Positions 55,355-64,000 of a stretch of DNA of 64,000 nt are shown here, piece after piece. How positions within the stretch are numbered: position 1 is the stretch's first letter; the number at the start of each line of letters is the position of its first letter. The notes beneath the pieces are model-generated. The model was not told where the DNA came from and searched no databases. It saw only the letters and a list, made by a program, of their open reading frames with translations. The position numbers and the translations under genes were made by a program. Source of the stretch: Peribacillus sp. Bi96 (lineage in GTDB: Bacteria; Bacillota; Bacilli; Bacillales; DSM-1321); assembly GCF_918698115.1 (NCBI RefSeq), contig NZ_CAKKLV010000004.1:248001-312000 (forward strand). Reading direction: 5' to 3'.

Positions 55355-56632
55355 ATGACAGGCAAAACAAAGAGTATTGAAAAACGTCAAATGGATAATC
55401 CATTGCAAGAATTTCAGGATATTTTAAAAGAAGCCATTCATGTTTTGGACTATCCAGATCTGGTTTTTGATTTTTTAAAAGCGCCAATGCGTTTTTTGGA
55501 AGTCAGTATTCCCATTCAAATGGATAATGGGGAGACAAGGATGTTTCAAGGGTATCGGGCTCAACATAATGATGCAGCCGGTCCAACGAAAGGCGGGATT
55601 CGGTTTCACCCGGATGTCACTGCCAATGAAGTCAAGGCATTGGCGGGTTGGATGAGTTTGAAATGCGGAATAACGAATCTTCCATATGGAGGGGCAAAGG
55701 GTGGCATTGTCTGTGATCCCCGTCAGATGAGTTCGTTTGAACTAGAGCGATTAAGCAGGGGGTATGTCAGGGCGGTCAGTCAATTAGTGGGACCGACCAA
55801 GGATATTCCTGCACCGGATATGTATACAAATTCCCAAATAATGGCCTGGATGTTAGATGAATACGATCACATCAAGGAATTCGATTCACCGGGCTTCATT
55901 ACAGGTAAGCCACTGACTTTAGGAGGATCGAAGGGCAGGGAAACGGCTACTTCCAAGGGAGTATTATATACGCTTCAAATGGTAAGTGATTTAAAGGGGA
56001 TTCCTATTGAAGGTATGAGGATAATCATTCAGGGATTCGGGAATGTTGGCAGTTATTTGGCCATGTATTTGCATGAAATGGGAGCTAAGGTTGTAGGGAT
56101 AGCGGATGAACTTGGGGGGTTATATGACCCTAACGGCTTAGACATTCCTTACCTTTTGGAGAATAGGGACTCTTTTGGGGTCGTTTCGAATTTATTCAAA
56201 GATTCAATATCCAATCAAGCATTATTGGAAAAAGAGTGTGATGTGCTTATTCCTGCTGCTATTAGTGGAGTGGTGAATAAAGATAATGCCGAACGATTGC
56301 AGTGTGAAATCTTAATCGAAGCAGCAAATGGACCGACAACAAAAGAAGCAATCAAAATTCTTGATGGAAAAGGTGTAATGCTAGTCCCGGATATTTTGGC
56401 GAATTCAGGAGGCGTGATCGTCTCGTATTTTGAATGGTGCCAAAATAACCAAGGTTATTACTGGACGGAAGAGCTTGTTGATGAACGATTGAAAGAAAAA
56501 ATAACAGCCAGCTTTTTGAATGTCTATCAAACATCTCAAAAATTTTCCGTGAATATGAAAGTTGCTGCTTATATAGAAGGGATTCGTAAAATAGCAGAAG
56601 CATCACGGGATCGAGGATGGGTCAGATTCTGA
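55355..56632 (+). CDS. rocG: glutamate dehydrogenase, RocG/GudB type
   Basis: This 425-aa catabolic NAD-dependent glutamate dehydrogenase makes 2-oxoglutarate and ammonia. The N-terminal domain shows FQGYRAQHNDAAGPTKGG (about 65-82), KCGITNLPYGGAKGG with the catalytic Lys, and DIPAPDMYTN. The Rossmann domain has IIIQGFGNVGSYLA. The sequence runs closely along B. subtilis RocG/GudB. GAGGTGC precedes ATG. A sigma-54-like promoter is directly upstream, and two small genes follow in the same direction. It could drain glutamate from arginine, ornithine or GABA breakdown. Confidence 0.93.
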   Translation: MTGKTKSIEKRQMDNPLQEFQDILKEAIHVLDYPDLVFDFLKAPMRFLEVSIPIQMDNGETRMFQGYRAQHNDAAGPTKGGIRFHPDVTANEVKALAGWMSLKCGITNLPYGGAKGGIVCDPRQMSSFELERLSRGYVRAVSQLVGPTKDIPAPDMYTNSQIMAWMLDEYDHIKEFDSPGFITGKPLTLGGSKGRETATSKGVLYTLQMVSDLKGIPIEGMRIIIQGFGNVGSYLAMYLHEMGAKVVGIADELGGLYDPNGLDIPYLLENRDSFGVVSNLFKDSISNQALLEKECDVLIPAAISGVVNKDNAERLQCEILIEAANGPTTKEAIKILDGKGVMLVPDILANSGGVIVSYFEWCQNNQGYYWTEELVDERLKEKITASFLNVYQTSQKFSVNMKVAAYIEGIRKIAEASRDRGWVRF

Positions 56633-56667
56633 ACTAATTAAAGGCTTACAAGAAAGGAGGCAATCAA

Positions 56668-56958
56668 TTGAATTTTGATATTCTTTCGGAAAATAAAGAA
56701 AACCAGGCCATACATCATTATTGCTTATTATCAAGAAATTATAGATATGATGTGACCATTGTATATTCGGCTCAGTTTTACGGTAAAGCAATGGTAACTT
56801 CCATTCAAAGCGGAAGAATGATCCTTCTGTGTGCCGATGATATTAATTTAGATCAGTACTGGGCTCCGACCCTTGGCATTGAACAAGAAGATATATCCGA
56901 ATTTCAAGACTTTCTAAATTTGGTCCTACAATCCCCATTTCATTTTGAACAATATTGA
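56668..56958 (+). CDS. SAV0927/DUF3055-family small protein
   Basis: This 96-aa protein has the pattern of the family I remember as DUF3055 (SAV0927): SRNYRYDVTIVYSAQFYGKAMV, then IQSGRMILLCADDI and an acidic helical end. Function is unknown. TTG start with a perfect AAAGGAGG seven bases upstream. It lies 35 bp after rocG and 16 bp before the next small gene, so it is probably co-transcribed. Confidence 0.68.
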   Translation: MNFDILSENKENQAIHHYCLLSRNYRYDVTIVYSAQFYGKAMVTSIQSGRMILLCADDINLDQYWAPTLGIEQEDISEFQDFLNLVLQSPFHFEQY

Positions 56959-56974
56959 GGAAGGAATGATGTAA

Positions 56975-57223
56975 ATGTATGTTGATGTAATCCTTAGCAC
57001 TTGTGATGGCAGGGTTGAAAAAATTTCGATATCCAAAAACTCCAGATTCTACGAATGGGAACAGTTATTTCATATTAAGAAAGAAGACGGACGTGTGGAA
57101 ATCATTGATATTGGCCTCAGCGGTGAGGTCGAATCTTTGGAGGTAATGGAAGGGGAAAAAGTGGTGGCTGGTGAGGTCCTCGCCTATTTTAAAGAAGATT
57201 TATTTGTGACGGGGAGCGATTAA
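56975..57223 (+). CDS. biotinyl/lipoyl-like domain protein without the attachment lysine
   Basis: This 82-aa protein ends in the second half of a biotinyl/lipoyl fold (IGLSGEVESLEVMEGEKVVAGEVLAYFKED). The usual MKM or DKA attachment site is not present in the first half (ISISKNSRFYEWEQLF). It is therefore a carrier-domain look-alike; function unknown. ATG after GAGGAAGGA. It closes the rocG transcription unit. Confidence 0.62.
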   Translation: MYVDVILSTCDGRVEKISISKNSRFYEWEQLFHIKKEDGRVEIIDIGLSGEVESLEVMEGEKVVAGEVLAYFKEDLFVTGSD

Positions 57224-57231
57224 TATATAGG

Positions 57232-57265
57232 AAAAGAAGATGAAATGTTTCATCTTCTTTTTTTT
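57232..57265 (+). terminator. rocG-unit terminator
   Basis: AAAAGAAGATGAAA/TTTCATCTTCTTTTTTTT. The following gap 57,266-57,611 holds no gene I can see. Confidence 0.9.
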
Positions 57266-57611
57266 GCTTACTTGCTAATCATCCGCCTCATTTTGGTTAA
57301 GAATAGAACTTTGAGTGTATGTCCCTAGGACCAGTATGCACACAGTGGACAAAATCAAACAGGAAAATCCACCTACCTATCCACAAAAGACTACTAACAT
57401 AGCAACTTAGTAGAGATTCATATGCTTATTATTTTCAAGGTGCACTATTGTCACATCATTTTCAGGAGAAAATTGGCGAATTATAGGCATTATGTCATTT
57501 TTGCACGTATTCTGCATAAATTTGTAATGATAATGTAAATTTAGGTAAATATATTTGTCATTTAAGGGTGATAAAATAATGAAAAAGACCTAATCGGGGG
57601 AAAAATAGAAA

Positions 57612-58280
57612 ATGAAAAAAATTATAGCTTCAGTTGTAGTTACCGGATTGTTATTATCGAATCCATTGGTCAGTAATGCAGCACTAGGAGACCGAACATT
57701 AAAAAGTGGAATGACTCATAAAGAAGTAAAACAACTACAAGAGGTTCTAAAGAAAAAAGAATATTTTAAGAGTAATAATACCACTACCTATTTTGGAACG
57801 GTTACTAAAAGTGCAGTAGTAAAGTTTCAAAAAAGTAAAGGCTTAAAAGCTGATGGCATTGTAGGGCAGAATACATATAAAGCATTAGGCATAAAAAAGC
57901 AGACAGCCATGAACAATTCAAGCAATAAATCTACAGCGATAGTAAAAGAAGCAAAAAAACATTTGAATGTACGGTATGTATGGGGTGGAACTACGCCAAA
58001 AGGTTTTGATTGCAGCGGATTCCTAAAATATGTTTTCGAAAAAAGTGCAGATGTCACCTTGCCAAGAACGGTATCGGAAATTTATAAAAAGGGGACAAAG
58101 GTGTCCAAACCACAAGTTGGCGATGTGGTCTTTTTTGAAACCTATAAATCCGGTGCCTCACATGCGGGTATTTATATAGGGGGTAATCAATTCATACACA
58201 GCTCCTCATCAGGTGTAACCATTACCTCAATGGATAATAGTTATTGGGAAAAAAGATATTTAGGAGCTAAAAGAATGTAA
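57612..58280 (+). CDS. secreted NlpC/P60 cell-wall endopeptidase with a PG-binding domain
   Basis: This 222-aa protein has a signal peptide (MKKIIASVVVTGLLLS...NAA), a peptidoglycan-binding type 1 domain (about 35-95, KQLQEVLKKKEYF, VVKFQKSKGLKADGIVG) and a C-terminal NlpC/P60 domain. The catalytic Cys is in GFDCSGFLKYVF, the His in ASHAGIYIG, and a third site residue in FIHSSSSG. It is a D,L-endopeptidase cutting peptidoglycan stem peptides, of the LytF/CwlS group but shorter. A long leader and AATCGGGGG precede ATG. Single-gene unit. Confidence 0.9.
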   Translation: MKKIIASVVVTGLLLSNPLVSNAALGDRTLKSGMTHKEVKQLQEVLKKKEYFKSNNTTTYFGTVTKSAVVKFQKSKGLKADGIVGQNTYKALGIKKQTAMNNSSNKSTAIVKEAKKHLNVRYVWGGTTPKGFDCSGFLKYVFEKSADVTLPRTVSEIYKKGTKVSKPQVGDVVFFETYKSGASHAGIYIGGNQFIHSSSSGVTITSMDNSYWEKRYLGAKRM

Positions 58281-58290
58281 TAGTGATAGC

Positions 58291-58320
58291 AGCCAGTTCC
58301 TTTTTTGAGACTGGCTTTTA
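58291..58320 (+). terminator. endopeptidase gene terminator
   Basis: AGCCAGTTCC/GAGACTGGCT with TTTTA tail. Confidence 0.75.
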
Positions 58321-58471
58321 TAGACAATCTAGCAATATGTTATTGCTAATAATAGGATGTTGGAATATACAGAAAGGAAGCAGGAATGGGAGTTTGGAAA
58401 AATGGATGTTCTGAAATTTGGTTATGTATGAATGAGCAGCAGATTACATGAAGGAATTACGGCTAGAATGA

Positions 58472-58503
58472 AGGGACACTTTTAAAAAGTGTCCCTTATT
58501 TTT
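58472..58503. terminator. hairpin between convergent genes
   Basis: AGGGACACTTTT/AAAAGTGTCCCT followed by TATTTTT. Confidence 0.85.
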
Positions 58504-58562
58504 CAGGTATTTAACTGTCTTCTTGAGGCAAGTTGTTCATGTATTGTTCCTTGGAAACTAGG

Positions 58563-60056
58563 TCATGTTACATGTTTCTTGGATAGGCGATTTGTGATGG
58601 TATCTTCTTGTGGTGAAGTTCGTCGAATGTAAAAAGCCAGGATGAACGCAACTATTGTTAACCATGTAGCGATCATAAATGCATCATCTACCCCCATTAC
58701 GCTTCCCTGTTTAATGGCCATGGCCATTTGAGTTGTATTTTCTGATGATATGTGCTCTTTAGTTAAAATTCCCTGTACATGTTTCGTACCCTGATTTGTC
58801 ATTATTGACACAAAGAACGCCATGCCAACAGCACCTGCAACCATTCTCAATGTATTCACCATTGCTGTTCCATATTTATTTAGACTAAGTGCCAATTCGT
58901 TTAGTCCAGCTGTGAAGATAGGCATCATCAGTAATGACATACCTAACATTCTTATCGTATATACCCACACCACATAAGAAAAAGAGGTATCTGTTTCAAG
59001 CCGCGTTAAAAGATAGGTTGTAATAATAGTAATAGCAAGTCCGCTTACTGCCAGCCATCTTGCGCCAAATCGATCAAATAGCTTTCCTGTTATAGGAGAC
59101 ATGATACCCATTAGGATACCCCCAGGCAATAGCATGAGTCCAGATTCCATAGGTGTAAAGCCACGGATATTTTGCATATAAATTGGCATAATAATCATTC
59201 CAGAGAACATGCCCATCGTCGCGATAATGTTGATGATTGTCGTTAATGTGAACATCCGGTAACGGAATATACGAAATTCCAAAATAGGATGCCTTACAGT
59301 AAATTGCCTCCATACAAATAACCCTAAACTGATTCCGCCAACAAGGAACATAGTCAGGACTTCGAAGCTGTCCCATCCCTTAGTACCGCCTGTTGCAAAT
59401 CCGTATAGAACTCCTCCGAATCCGATGGTGGATAGAATGACACCAATTTTATCGAGTTTAGGTCGGCTCGTTTCACCCACCTTTTTAATGATAAAAATGG
59501 CAAAAATTAAGTCAAGAAGTGCAAATGGGAAAATGATAAAAAACAGGACTCGCCAGGAATAGTTTTGTACAATCCATCCTGATAACGTAGGTCCAATGGC
59601 TGGGGCAAAATTCATTGCGATACCGAATATACCCATTGCAAAACCGCGTCTGTTAGGAGGAAATATAGTGAAAATTACGTTTGTAATCAAAGGGAATAAA
59701 ATCCCTGCACCTGCAGCTTGAACCACACGTCCGATTAATAAGACAAAGAAGCTGGGGGCAATTCCACATAATAAAGTTCCTAAAGCAAACAGTCCCATCG
59801 AAGCAAGATATAATTGTCTCGTATTAAATCGTTCCATTAAGAAAGCTGTAATCGGGATGACAATCCCATTGACCAACAAAAAGATAGTTGTAAGCCAATT
59901 AGCTGTTGCAGCTGATATTTCAAAATGATTCATCAATTGAGGCAACGCGATATTGATTAAAGTCTGATTCAAGAAAGCGACCAGAGCACCAGCCAGCATT
60001 ACCGCAAACATGGGGCCTGTACGAAAAGTAGAGCTTGTTGTTTTGTCGTGATTCAT
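58563..60056 (-). CDS. DHA2-family MFS multidrug transporter (EmrB/QacA type)
   Basis: This 497-aa exporter has about 14 helices. The DHA2 start ALVAFLNQTLINIALPQLM and the antiporter motif C GIAMNFAPAIGPTLSGW (about 145-162) are seen, with GRVVQAAGAGILFPL. The family exports drugs and toxic lipophilic compounds. The ribosome binding site is only fair (AAAGGACG). It ends at the shared terminator. No regulator gene (TetR/MarR) is beside it. Confidence 0.88.
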   Translation of the reverse strand: MNHDKTTSSTFRTGPMFAVMLAGALVAFLNQTLINIALPQLMNHFEISAATANWLTTIFLLVNGIVIPITAFLMERFNTRQLYLASMGLFALGTLLCGIAPSFFVLLIGRVVQAAGAGILFPLITNVIFTIFPPNRRGFAMGIFGIAMNFAPAIGPTLSGWIVQNYSWRVLFFIIFPFALLDLIFAIFIIKKVGETSRPKLDKIGVILSTIGFGGVLYGFATGGTKGWDSFEVLTMFLVGGISLGLFVWRQFTVRHPILEFRIFRYRMFTLTTIINIIATMGMFSGMIIMPIYMQNIRGFTPMESGLMLLPGGILMGIMSPITGKLFDRFGARWLAVSGLAITIITTYLLTRLETDTSFSYVVWVYTIRMLGMSLLMMPIFTAGLNELALSLNKYGTAMVNTLRMVAGAVGMAFFVSIMTNQGTKHVQGILTKEHISSENTTQMAMAIKQGSVMGVDDAFMIATWLTIVAFILAFYIRRTSPQEDTITNRLSKKHVT

Positions 60057-60317
60057 TCTTATGGCACGTCCTTTTGGTTGAGTTAGTACATATTGTTACT
60101 TCCTGCTATTTTAAGTTATGGAAACTAAAGCGACTATAATAAGTTAATATTCCCCTCTTTCTTAAAGAAAATCAACCTACCTTTTCCAACAATATACACC
60201 AACTTAAGGTATTTACCTAAATCTACGACTTTAAAAAGATATTTTTCTTTTTTAACACCTGCGATTGACCATTTGATCCATTCTGCAGGTATGTTTTAAA
60301 GATGACGATGAAGCTCT

Positions 60318-60446
60318 ATGAAATTTACAGAAAATCCAGATATTCCCTTCTTGGTATTATTAAAAGGTGCTTATTTAAATATGGCGCGTAATAAGATTCT
60401 GTCACTAAAGAACCATTTACATGAAAATCAGCCTCCCATAAAATAA
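60318..60446 (+). CDS. possible 42-aa protein or gene fragment
   Basis: The gap 60,057-60,574 holds this frame (MKFTENPDIPFLVLLKGAYL...), with normal-looking composition but only GATGAAG as ribosome binding site. A further in-frame run (MLAKAISQAGSDNVAKAF) at 60,470 leads into the flavoprotein frame. Both may be debris of an older gene. No family recognised. Confidence 0.28.
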   Translation: MKFTENPDIPFLVLLKGAYLNMARNKILSLKNHLHENQPPIK

Positions 60447-60574
60447 ATGTTAGATACAAATAGTTGGAAATGTTAGCCAAAGCAATTTCACAGGCAGGTT
60501 CAGATAATGTAGCTAAGGCATTCGCCCCGATCGCTCGTTTATGTAAAATATATACTATTAAGGGAGTGGGATTG

Positions 60575-61771
60575 TTGAAAAAGAGACTTTGTATTATTGG
60601 TAGTGGTGTAGCGGGTCTGCACCTAGCTTATGCTCTAAAGGACGACTTTGATATCACTGTCATTGAACGTCAATCACCAGATCAGATAAGAAAAGGCCGA
60701 ATCATGTCCACCCAGGTGCATTTTGGATCAACAAGGACTCGTGAAAAACGTTTTAATATGCCGAAATGGGGAGAACAAACACTTCTTGAAAGCATTCATA
60801 TTACAATTGGAAATCAAAAACTATTTGTGGGAATGTTGCAAGAACCGGCGTTATCTGTTGATCAACGTTTGTATTACTCTCATTCTATTAAAGATCTTAT
60901 AGAAAAAGGAGTTTCCTTCCGTTTTGAAAAGGTAGATAAAGAGAATGTGGAAGTACTAATTGATGAGTTCGATTTACTTATTGATTGTACTGGGAAAAAT
61001 GGACCTCTTTTGCCGTTTCCGATTGAAGAGGCTCTGACTCCTTACCAAACTCCTCAGCGAAAATGTATCGTTGGATATTTCACAGGAATAAGAGCAAACA
61101 CTCCCCTAGGGGTAAGCGTTACGGTTCTTCCAGGGTTGGGTGAAATGTTTGAAATACCCGCAATAACAGAACACGGTCCTGTGACCATACTATTCATTAT
61201 GGGCATACCAAACACTGAATTGGATGTATTTAAAGGTATAAAAAATGCAGAAGAGTTTACTCTTAAAATGAGGAGTACAGTTCAACAGTTCTTCCCGGAA
61301 ATTCATAACCGAATTGATGGAAATAATTTTGCTTTATGTGATGAAAGTAGCTTTCTTCAAACAGCCTTAACACCGGTTATACGAAAGCCGTATCTCATGG
61401 TTAATAATAAGTTGGTTGTCGGCTGTGGGGATAGTGTGTTTCTAAACGATCCTATTTCGGGTCAAGGCTGTAATCTTTCTTCTTACTGTGCTGAACAATT
61501 GTATGAAACCCTTATTGAATACAAAGATTCTAAGTGGGACGCAGACACAGGGAAGTCTTATTGGAATCGAACGAAACAGTATGTAAAAGAGGTAACGGAA
61601 TGGACAAATGCCATGACGGAACCATTACCTGAGCATGTTATTCAATTGCTGCTACAGGGTGCTCAGGACCAAGTACAAGCAAACGAAATTGCTGAATGGT
61701 TTGCCAATCCGACAAAAGCGTTTGAAGCGTTTTTTTCAGCCACAGCGACGATACATAAAAATAATCAATGA
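60575..61771 (+). CDS. StyA-like FAD-dependent monooxygenase
   Basis: This 398-aa flavoprotein has the FAD motif CIIGSGVAGLHLAYAL at the N-terminus, DCTGKNGP near residue 150, and GCGDSVFLNDPISGQGCNLSS near residue 285, the second FAD contact. It resembles styrene/indole monooxygenase large subunits (StyA/IndA). Those need a separate flavin reductase (StyB), which is not nearby. TTG 60575 was taken because AGGGAG lies eight bases upstream; TTG 60572 is possible, and the ATG at 60464 would add about 37 unrelated residues. Confidence 0.78.
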   Translation: MKKRLCIIGSGVAGLHLAYALKDDFDITVIERQSPDQIRKGRIMSTQVHFGSTRTREKRFNMPKWGEQTLLESIHITIGNQKLFVGMLQEPALSVDQRLYYSHSIKDLIEKGVSFRFEKVDKENVEVLIDEFDLLIDCTGKNGPLLPFPIEEALTPYQTPQRKCIVGYFTGIRANTPLGVSVTVLPGLGEMFEIPAITEHGPVTILFIMGIPNTELDVFKGIKNAEEFTLKMRSTVQQFFPEIHNRIDGNNFALCDESSFLQTALTPVIRKPYLMVNNKLVVGCGDSVFLNDPISGQGCNLSSYCAEQLYETLIEYKDSKWDADTGKSYWNRTKQYVKEVTEWTNAMTEPLPEHVIQLLLQGAQDQVQANEIAEWFANPTKAFEAFFSATATIHKNNQ

Positions 61772-61925
61772 CCGGCATTAAGATTAAAAAGTTTAGTTTC
61801 ATAATGAATCCGTTTATGTACCCCGTTGCTTTATTCACGCAATGCAAGAGTTTAATGAGGCATTTGAATTAAGGGAACATATGTTTTATAATGTGTTTTG
61901 AATATAAAAATATGGGGGGATGTTT

Positions 61926-62429
61926 ATGTATATGACAATTTCAGATTTTATTAAAGAATGGAATAAGGAAGCCATACTGACACAAAGTGTTTTGGATAGC
62001 TTGACTGATGATGCATTGGAACAAAAAGTTTATCCTGAAGGTCGGACTTTAGGAAGAATTGCGTGGCATTTCACAACAAATATCCCAGATTATTTAGCAC
62101 ATTTTGGAATTAAAATAGACAGGATTGATAATGGGGAAAGCGTCCCATCTTCTGCAAAAGAAATTGCCATAACTTTTAAAAATGTAAGCTCACACGCGGC
62201 TAAAATAATTGAACAACAATGGACAGACGAATCACTAGGACAAATACAAGAAGCGTTTGGAAGACAGGAATCAAATGCTTCAATCCTAATGGGATTAATC
62301 AAGCATATTGTTCATCACCGCGGACAAATTACAGTTCTTATGCGTCAGGCAGGAATTAAACCATATGGGGTTTATGGGCCACCAAAAGAAGATTGGGTTC
62401 ATTTAGGTGTAAAAAATCCACCACTTTAA
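61926..62429 (+). CDS. DinB-fold putative metalloprotein
   Basis: This 167-aa four-helix protein of the DinB/YfiT group carries the metal-binding His pattern: His in IAWHFTTNI near residue 49, and HHRGQ near residue 136. Members include bacillithiol-dependent transferases and damage-inducible proteins; this one cannot be assigned further. ATG 61926 has GGGGGGA six bases upstream; three in-frame ATGs (61920, 61926, 61932) are possible. Confidence 0.83.
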   Translation: MYMTISDFIKEWNKEAILTQSVLDSLTDDALEQKVYPEGRTLGRIAWHFTTNIPDYLAHFGIKIDRIDNGESVPSSAKEIAITFKNVSSHAAKIIEQQWTDESLGQIQEAFGRQESNASILMGLIKHIVHHRGQITVLMRQAGIKPYGVYGPPKEDWVHLGVKNPPL

Positions 62430-62496
62430 TAAGAGTGTTCTACCAAAAAGGGTAAGCAATGATCTTCAACAAAACGGGCGCTATTGTTGAAAAAAT

Positions 62497-62540
62497 ACAT
62501 CCCAATTTCTCATTTATCGAACTGAGAGATTGGGATGTTT
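62497..62540 (+). terminator. terminator after the DinB-like gene
   Basis: CATCCCAATTTCTCA/TGAGAGATTGGGATG stem, short T tail. Confidence 0.75.
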
Positions 62541-62718
62541 AATAGTGGAATTTCTTTAACGTTGTAAATTCGCGTAATGCTGTCTGAACCCCTAAAAGTA
62601 CTTAACCCTTTTGGTTATGCTTTTTTATCGATTGCTTCCCATCTAAGCTCGTCAATCATGTATGTGATGGAGGTGAAAATTTCTATGTAGCTAGTCTTAT
62701 CTAACAGAGATAAACTCT

Positions 62719-63231
62719 TTACTTATATGTTTCATTTTCTAAAATGATCACTTTTTCCTCGTTTGAGTTTTTCCCTATTTGTTTCGTATTTTCAACCAAC
62801 CGAAAAATATTATCACAGCATTGCTTGGTTCCTAAAATTAATAATGGTACACCAATCAAATCAATTTTTAATTGTTTTGATAAAAATCCTCCAATTGACA
62901 TGACGAACGGTACAGTTGGTGATGTATTTGAGAATATTATTTTTTCATGAAATGGATGTTTGCTTTGAAGTAATAAGATTAAATTTTTTAATGCTGGAAC
63001 AACTAGTTTGGAGGATTTCCGTCCTATAGTATAGACAGAGTCTCCATTTTCATCTATACCATGAAAAATGATTTTCCCTGCATCATCTTTAGATAATTTA
63101 TTGAAATAGTTCACATTTAATATTTCATCTTTAGTTAGTTTTCGTTCAGATTGGGTAAGTTCTTTTAAATGATAGGCGGCTGCCAGGGCCGTGGTATGTG
63201 TCCCACCATAGTCATTATAGATATAAATCAT
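62719..63231 (-). CDS. DUF3189-family protein
   Basis: This 170-aa protein starts IYIYNDYGGTHTTALAAAYHL, the hallmark of DUF3189 (a YGGxHxxxxAAAxHL motif). It continues with IIFHGIDENGDSVYTIGRKSS. Function is unknown; the family occurs in spore formers. Upstream on its strand is AAAGGATGATAAC. The gap 63,232-63,635 holds no other gene I can support. Confidence 0.72.
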   Translation of the reverse strand: MIYIYNDYGGTHTTALAAAYHLKELTQSERKLTKDEILNVNYFNKLSKDDAGKIIFHGIDENGDSVYTIGRKSSKLVVPALKNLILLLQSKHPFHEKIIFSNTSPTVPFVMSIGGFLSKQLKIDLIGVPLLILGTKQCCDNIFRLVENTKQIGKNSNEEKVIILENETYK

Positions 63232-63635
63232 GTTATCATCCTTTATATATATTTTTATCTATGGTTACCATTATGGTCATTTATTCTAGTTCCAATTCAA
63301 TTATTATCTTTTAGCTCTTACCTCGCAGTTTGTGTCGAATCCATTTTATCGCTAAAGAAATCTCTTATATTTAGCTTGAATGTAAAAAATAACAAAAAAA
63401 CAATGTTTATGGTCATTGAGTGGGCTGATTATACAGCAAGTGGATTTAGTTATAGGGCAGTATTTTAAAGAGAAGGAATAATAGTAGAAGTTTTGTAGAA
63501 AAATGTCGATATTTACGAATATCTTTATCGTCATTTCTAAGATATTATTATATTGTATTGTATGTACTTTAACACTTTTATGTGGCAATGCAACCATAAT
63601 ATCGATGCTCAACTTTAATGAGTGGGGGAAAATAA

Positions 63636-64000
63636 ATGAGTGTAATCATCGAGAAGAAACAAGTGGAAAACTATACTCATATGGAAGATGTAATGTTGGT
63701 TGAGAAAATTCAATATGGTGATGAAGATGCACTGGACTATTTAATCAAAAAATACAGATGTGTCGTTCAATCTAATGCTGTGAAGTATTTTTTAACGGGT
63801 GGAGATAAGGAAGACGTCTTTCAGGAAGGTATGATTGGATTATATAAGGCGATTCGCGACTACAAGGACTGCAAAAAGTCTTCTTTTAGGTCATTTGCGG
63901 AACTGTGCATTACCAGGCAAATCATAACGGCGGTTAAAGCGGCTATCCGCCAAAAGCATTCGCCCTTAAATAATTATGTTTCATTGTATAGGCCTATCTA
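63636..64000 (+). CDS. SigH-like RNA polymerase sigma factor, 3'-truncated by window end
   Basis: The frame is open from ATG 63636 (GTGGGGGAA upstream) to the window end, giving 121 residues without a stop. It aligns by eye with the start of SigH (Spo0H): GDEDALDYLIKKYRCVVQS, then DVFQEGMIGLYKAIRDYKDCK, FRSFAELCITRQIITAVKAAIRQKH and LNNYVSLYRPI. Region 2 (core binding and -10 recognition) is therefore intact. The N-terminus and several core positions (VFQ for IVQ, LYRPI for LDKPI) differ from the usual SigH, so this may be a second SigH-type factor and not the housekeeping spo0H. Genes normally beside sigH (rpmG, secE) are not seen upstream. Confidence 0.85.
   Translation, partial: MSVIIEKKQVENYTHMEDVMLVEKIQYGDEDALDYLIKKYRCVVQSNAVKYFLTGGDKEDVFQEGMIGLYKAIRDYKDCKKSSFRSFAELCITRQIITAVKAAIRQKHSPLNNYVSLYRPI

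Noticed and set aside
60464-60574. 37-residue N-terminal extension of the StyA-like protein
   Set aside because: The FAD-binding motif should begin within a few residues of the start, and AGGGAG supports TTG 60575.
63503-63703. 66-aa frame overlapping the sigma factor start
   Set aside because: No ribosome binding site; the overlapping SigH-like frame has clear homology.

Overview
The window reads as chromosomal DNA of a low-GC, endospore-forming Firmicute of the family Bacillaceae, probably Peribacillus or a close relative. The species is inferred from gene content alone. The left part keeps the Bacillus subtilis order mrfA-mrfB-cotD-ypsA-gpsB-rnpB-ypsC. It also has cspD, the guanine-riboswitch-controlled xpt-pbuX, bpsA-bpsB, dynA, ypcP and ypeP/ypdQ/ypeQ. 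Spore genes, SigB-, SigL- (sigma-54) and Fur-type sites and a proline T-box fit the same group.

Bases 1-32,600 are mostly core housekeeping DNA: DNA repair (MrfAB, a DinG-like helicase, the YpcP exonuclease), cell division (GpsB, DynA), RNase P RNA, an rRNA methyltransferase, purine salvage, a type III polyketide synthase pair, sulfurtransferase, RNase H-like proteins, the NsrR/Hmp nitric-oxide defence pair and proBA. Two genes are decayed: a CheX-like gene with one frameshift and an HD-GYP remnant. A short membrane protein sits behind a promoter with two Fur boxes.

Bases 33,100-45,310 hold the main accessory system. A PrpR-type sigma-54 activator is followed by four GAAACA repeats phased at 10-bp steps, a good -24/-12 promoter and about 10 kb of co-directional genes. 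These encode a 2-hydroxyacid dehydrogenase, a DUF3311 plus SSS transporter pair, a ThDP-dependent decarboxylase-like enzyme, a divergent Glu/Leu/Phe/Val dehydrogenase, a RocE-like permease, an aldehyde dehydrogenase and a Rieske oxygenase. The enzymes fit conversion of an amino acid and/or its hydroxy acid to a 2-keto acid, then an aldehyde, then an acid. The substrate is unknown.

Bases 52,400-57,270 hold a second sigma-54-controlled nitrogen module. An agmatinase/guanidinobutyrase-family ureohydrolase and a PuuP-like putrescine permease diverge from two facing -24/-12 promoters, and a perfect CcpA cre site lies in front of puuP. A RocG-like glutamate dehydrogenase has its own -24/-12 element. 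Together with the first cluster this gives four sigma-54 promoters in about 20 kb. One speculative reading is a split arginine/guanidino-compound pathway (2-ketoarginine to guanidinobutyraldehyde to guanidinobutyrate to GABA plus urea).

The remainder is mixed: membrane and small proteins, a deleted and frameshifted spore-germination permease remnant, two MFS exporters, a two-component system, an NlpC/P60 cell-wall hydrolase, a StyA-like flavoprotein, a DinB-fold protein, a DUF3189 protein, and the 5' part of a SigH-like sigma factor cut off by the window end.
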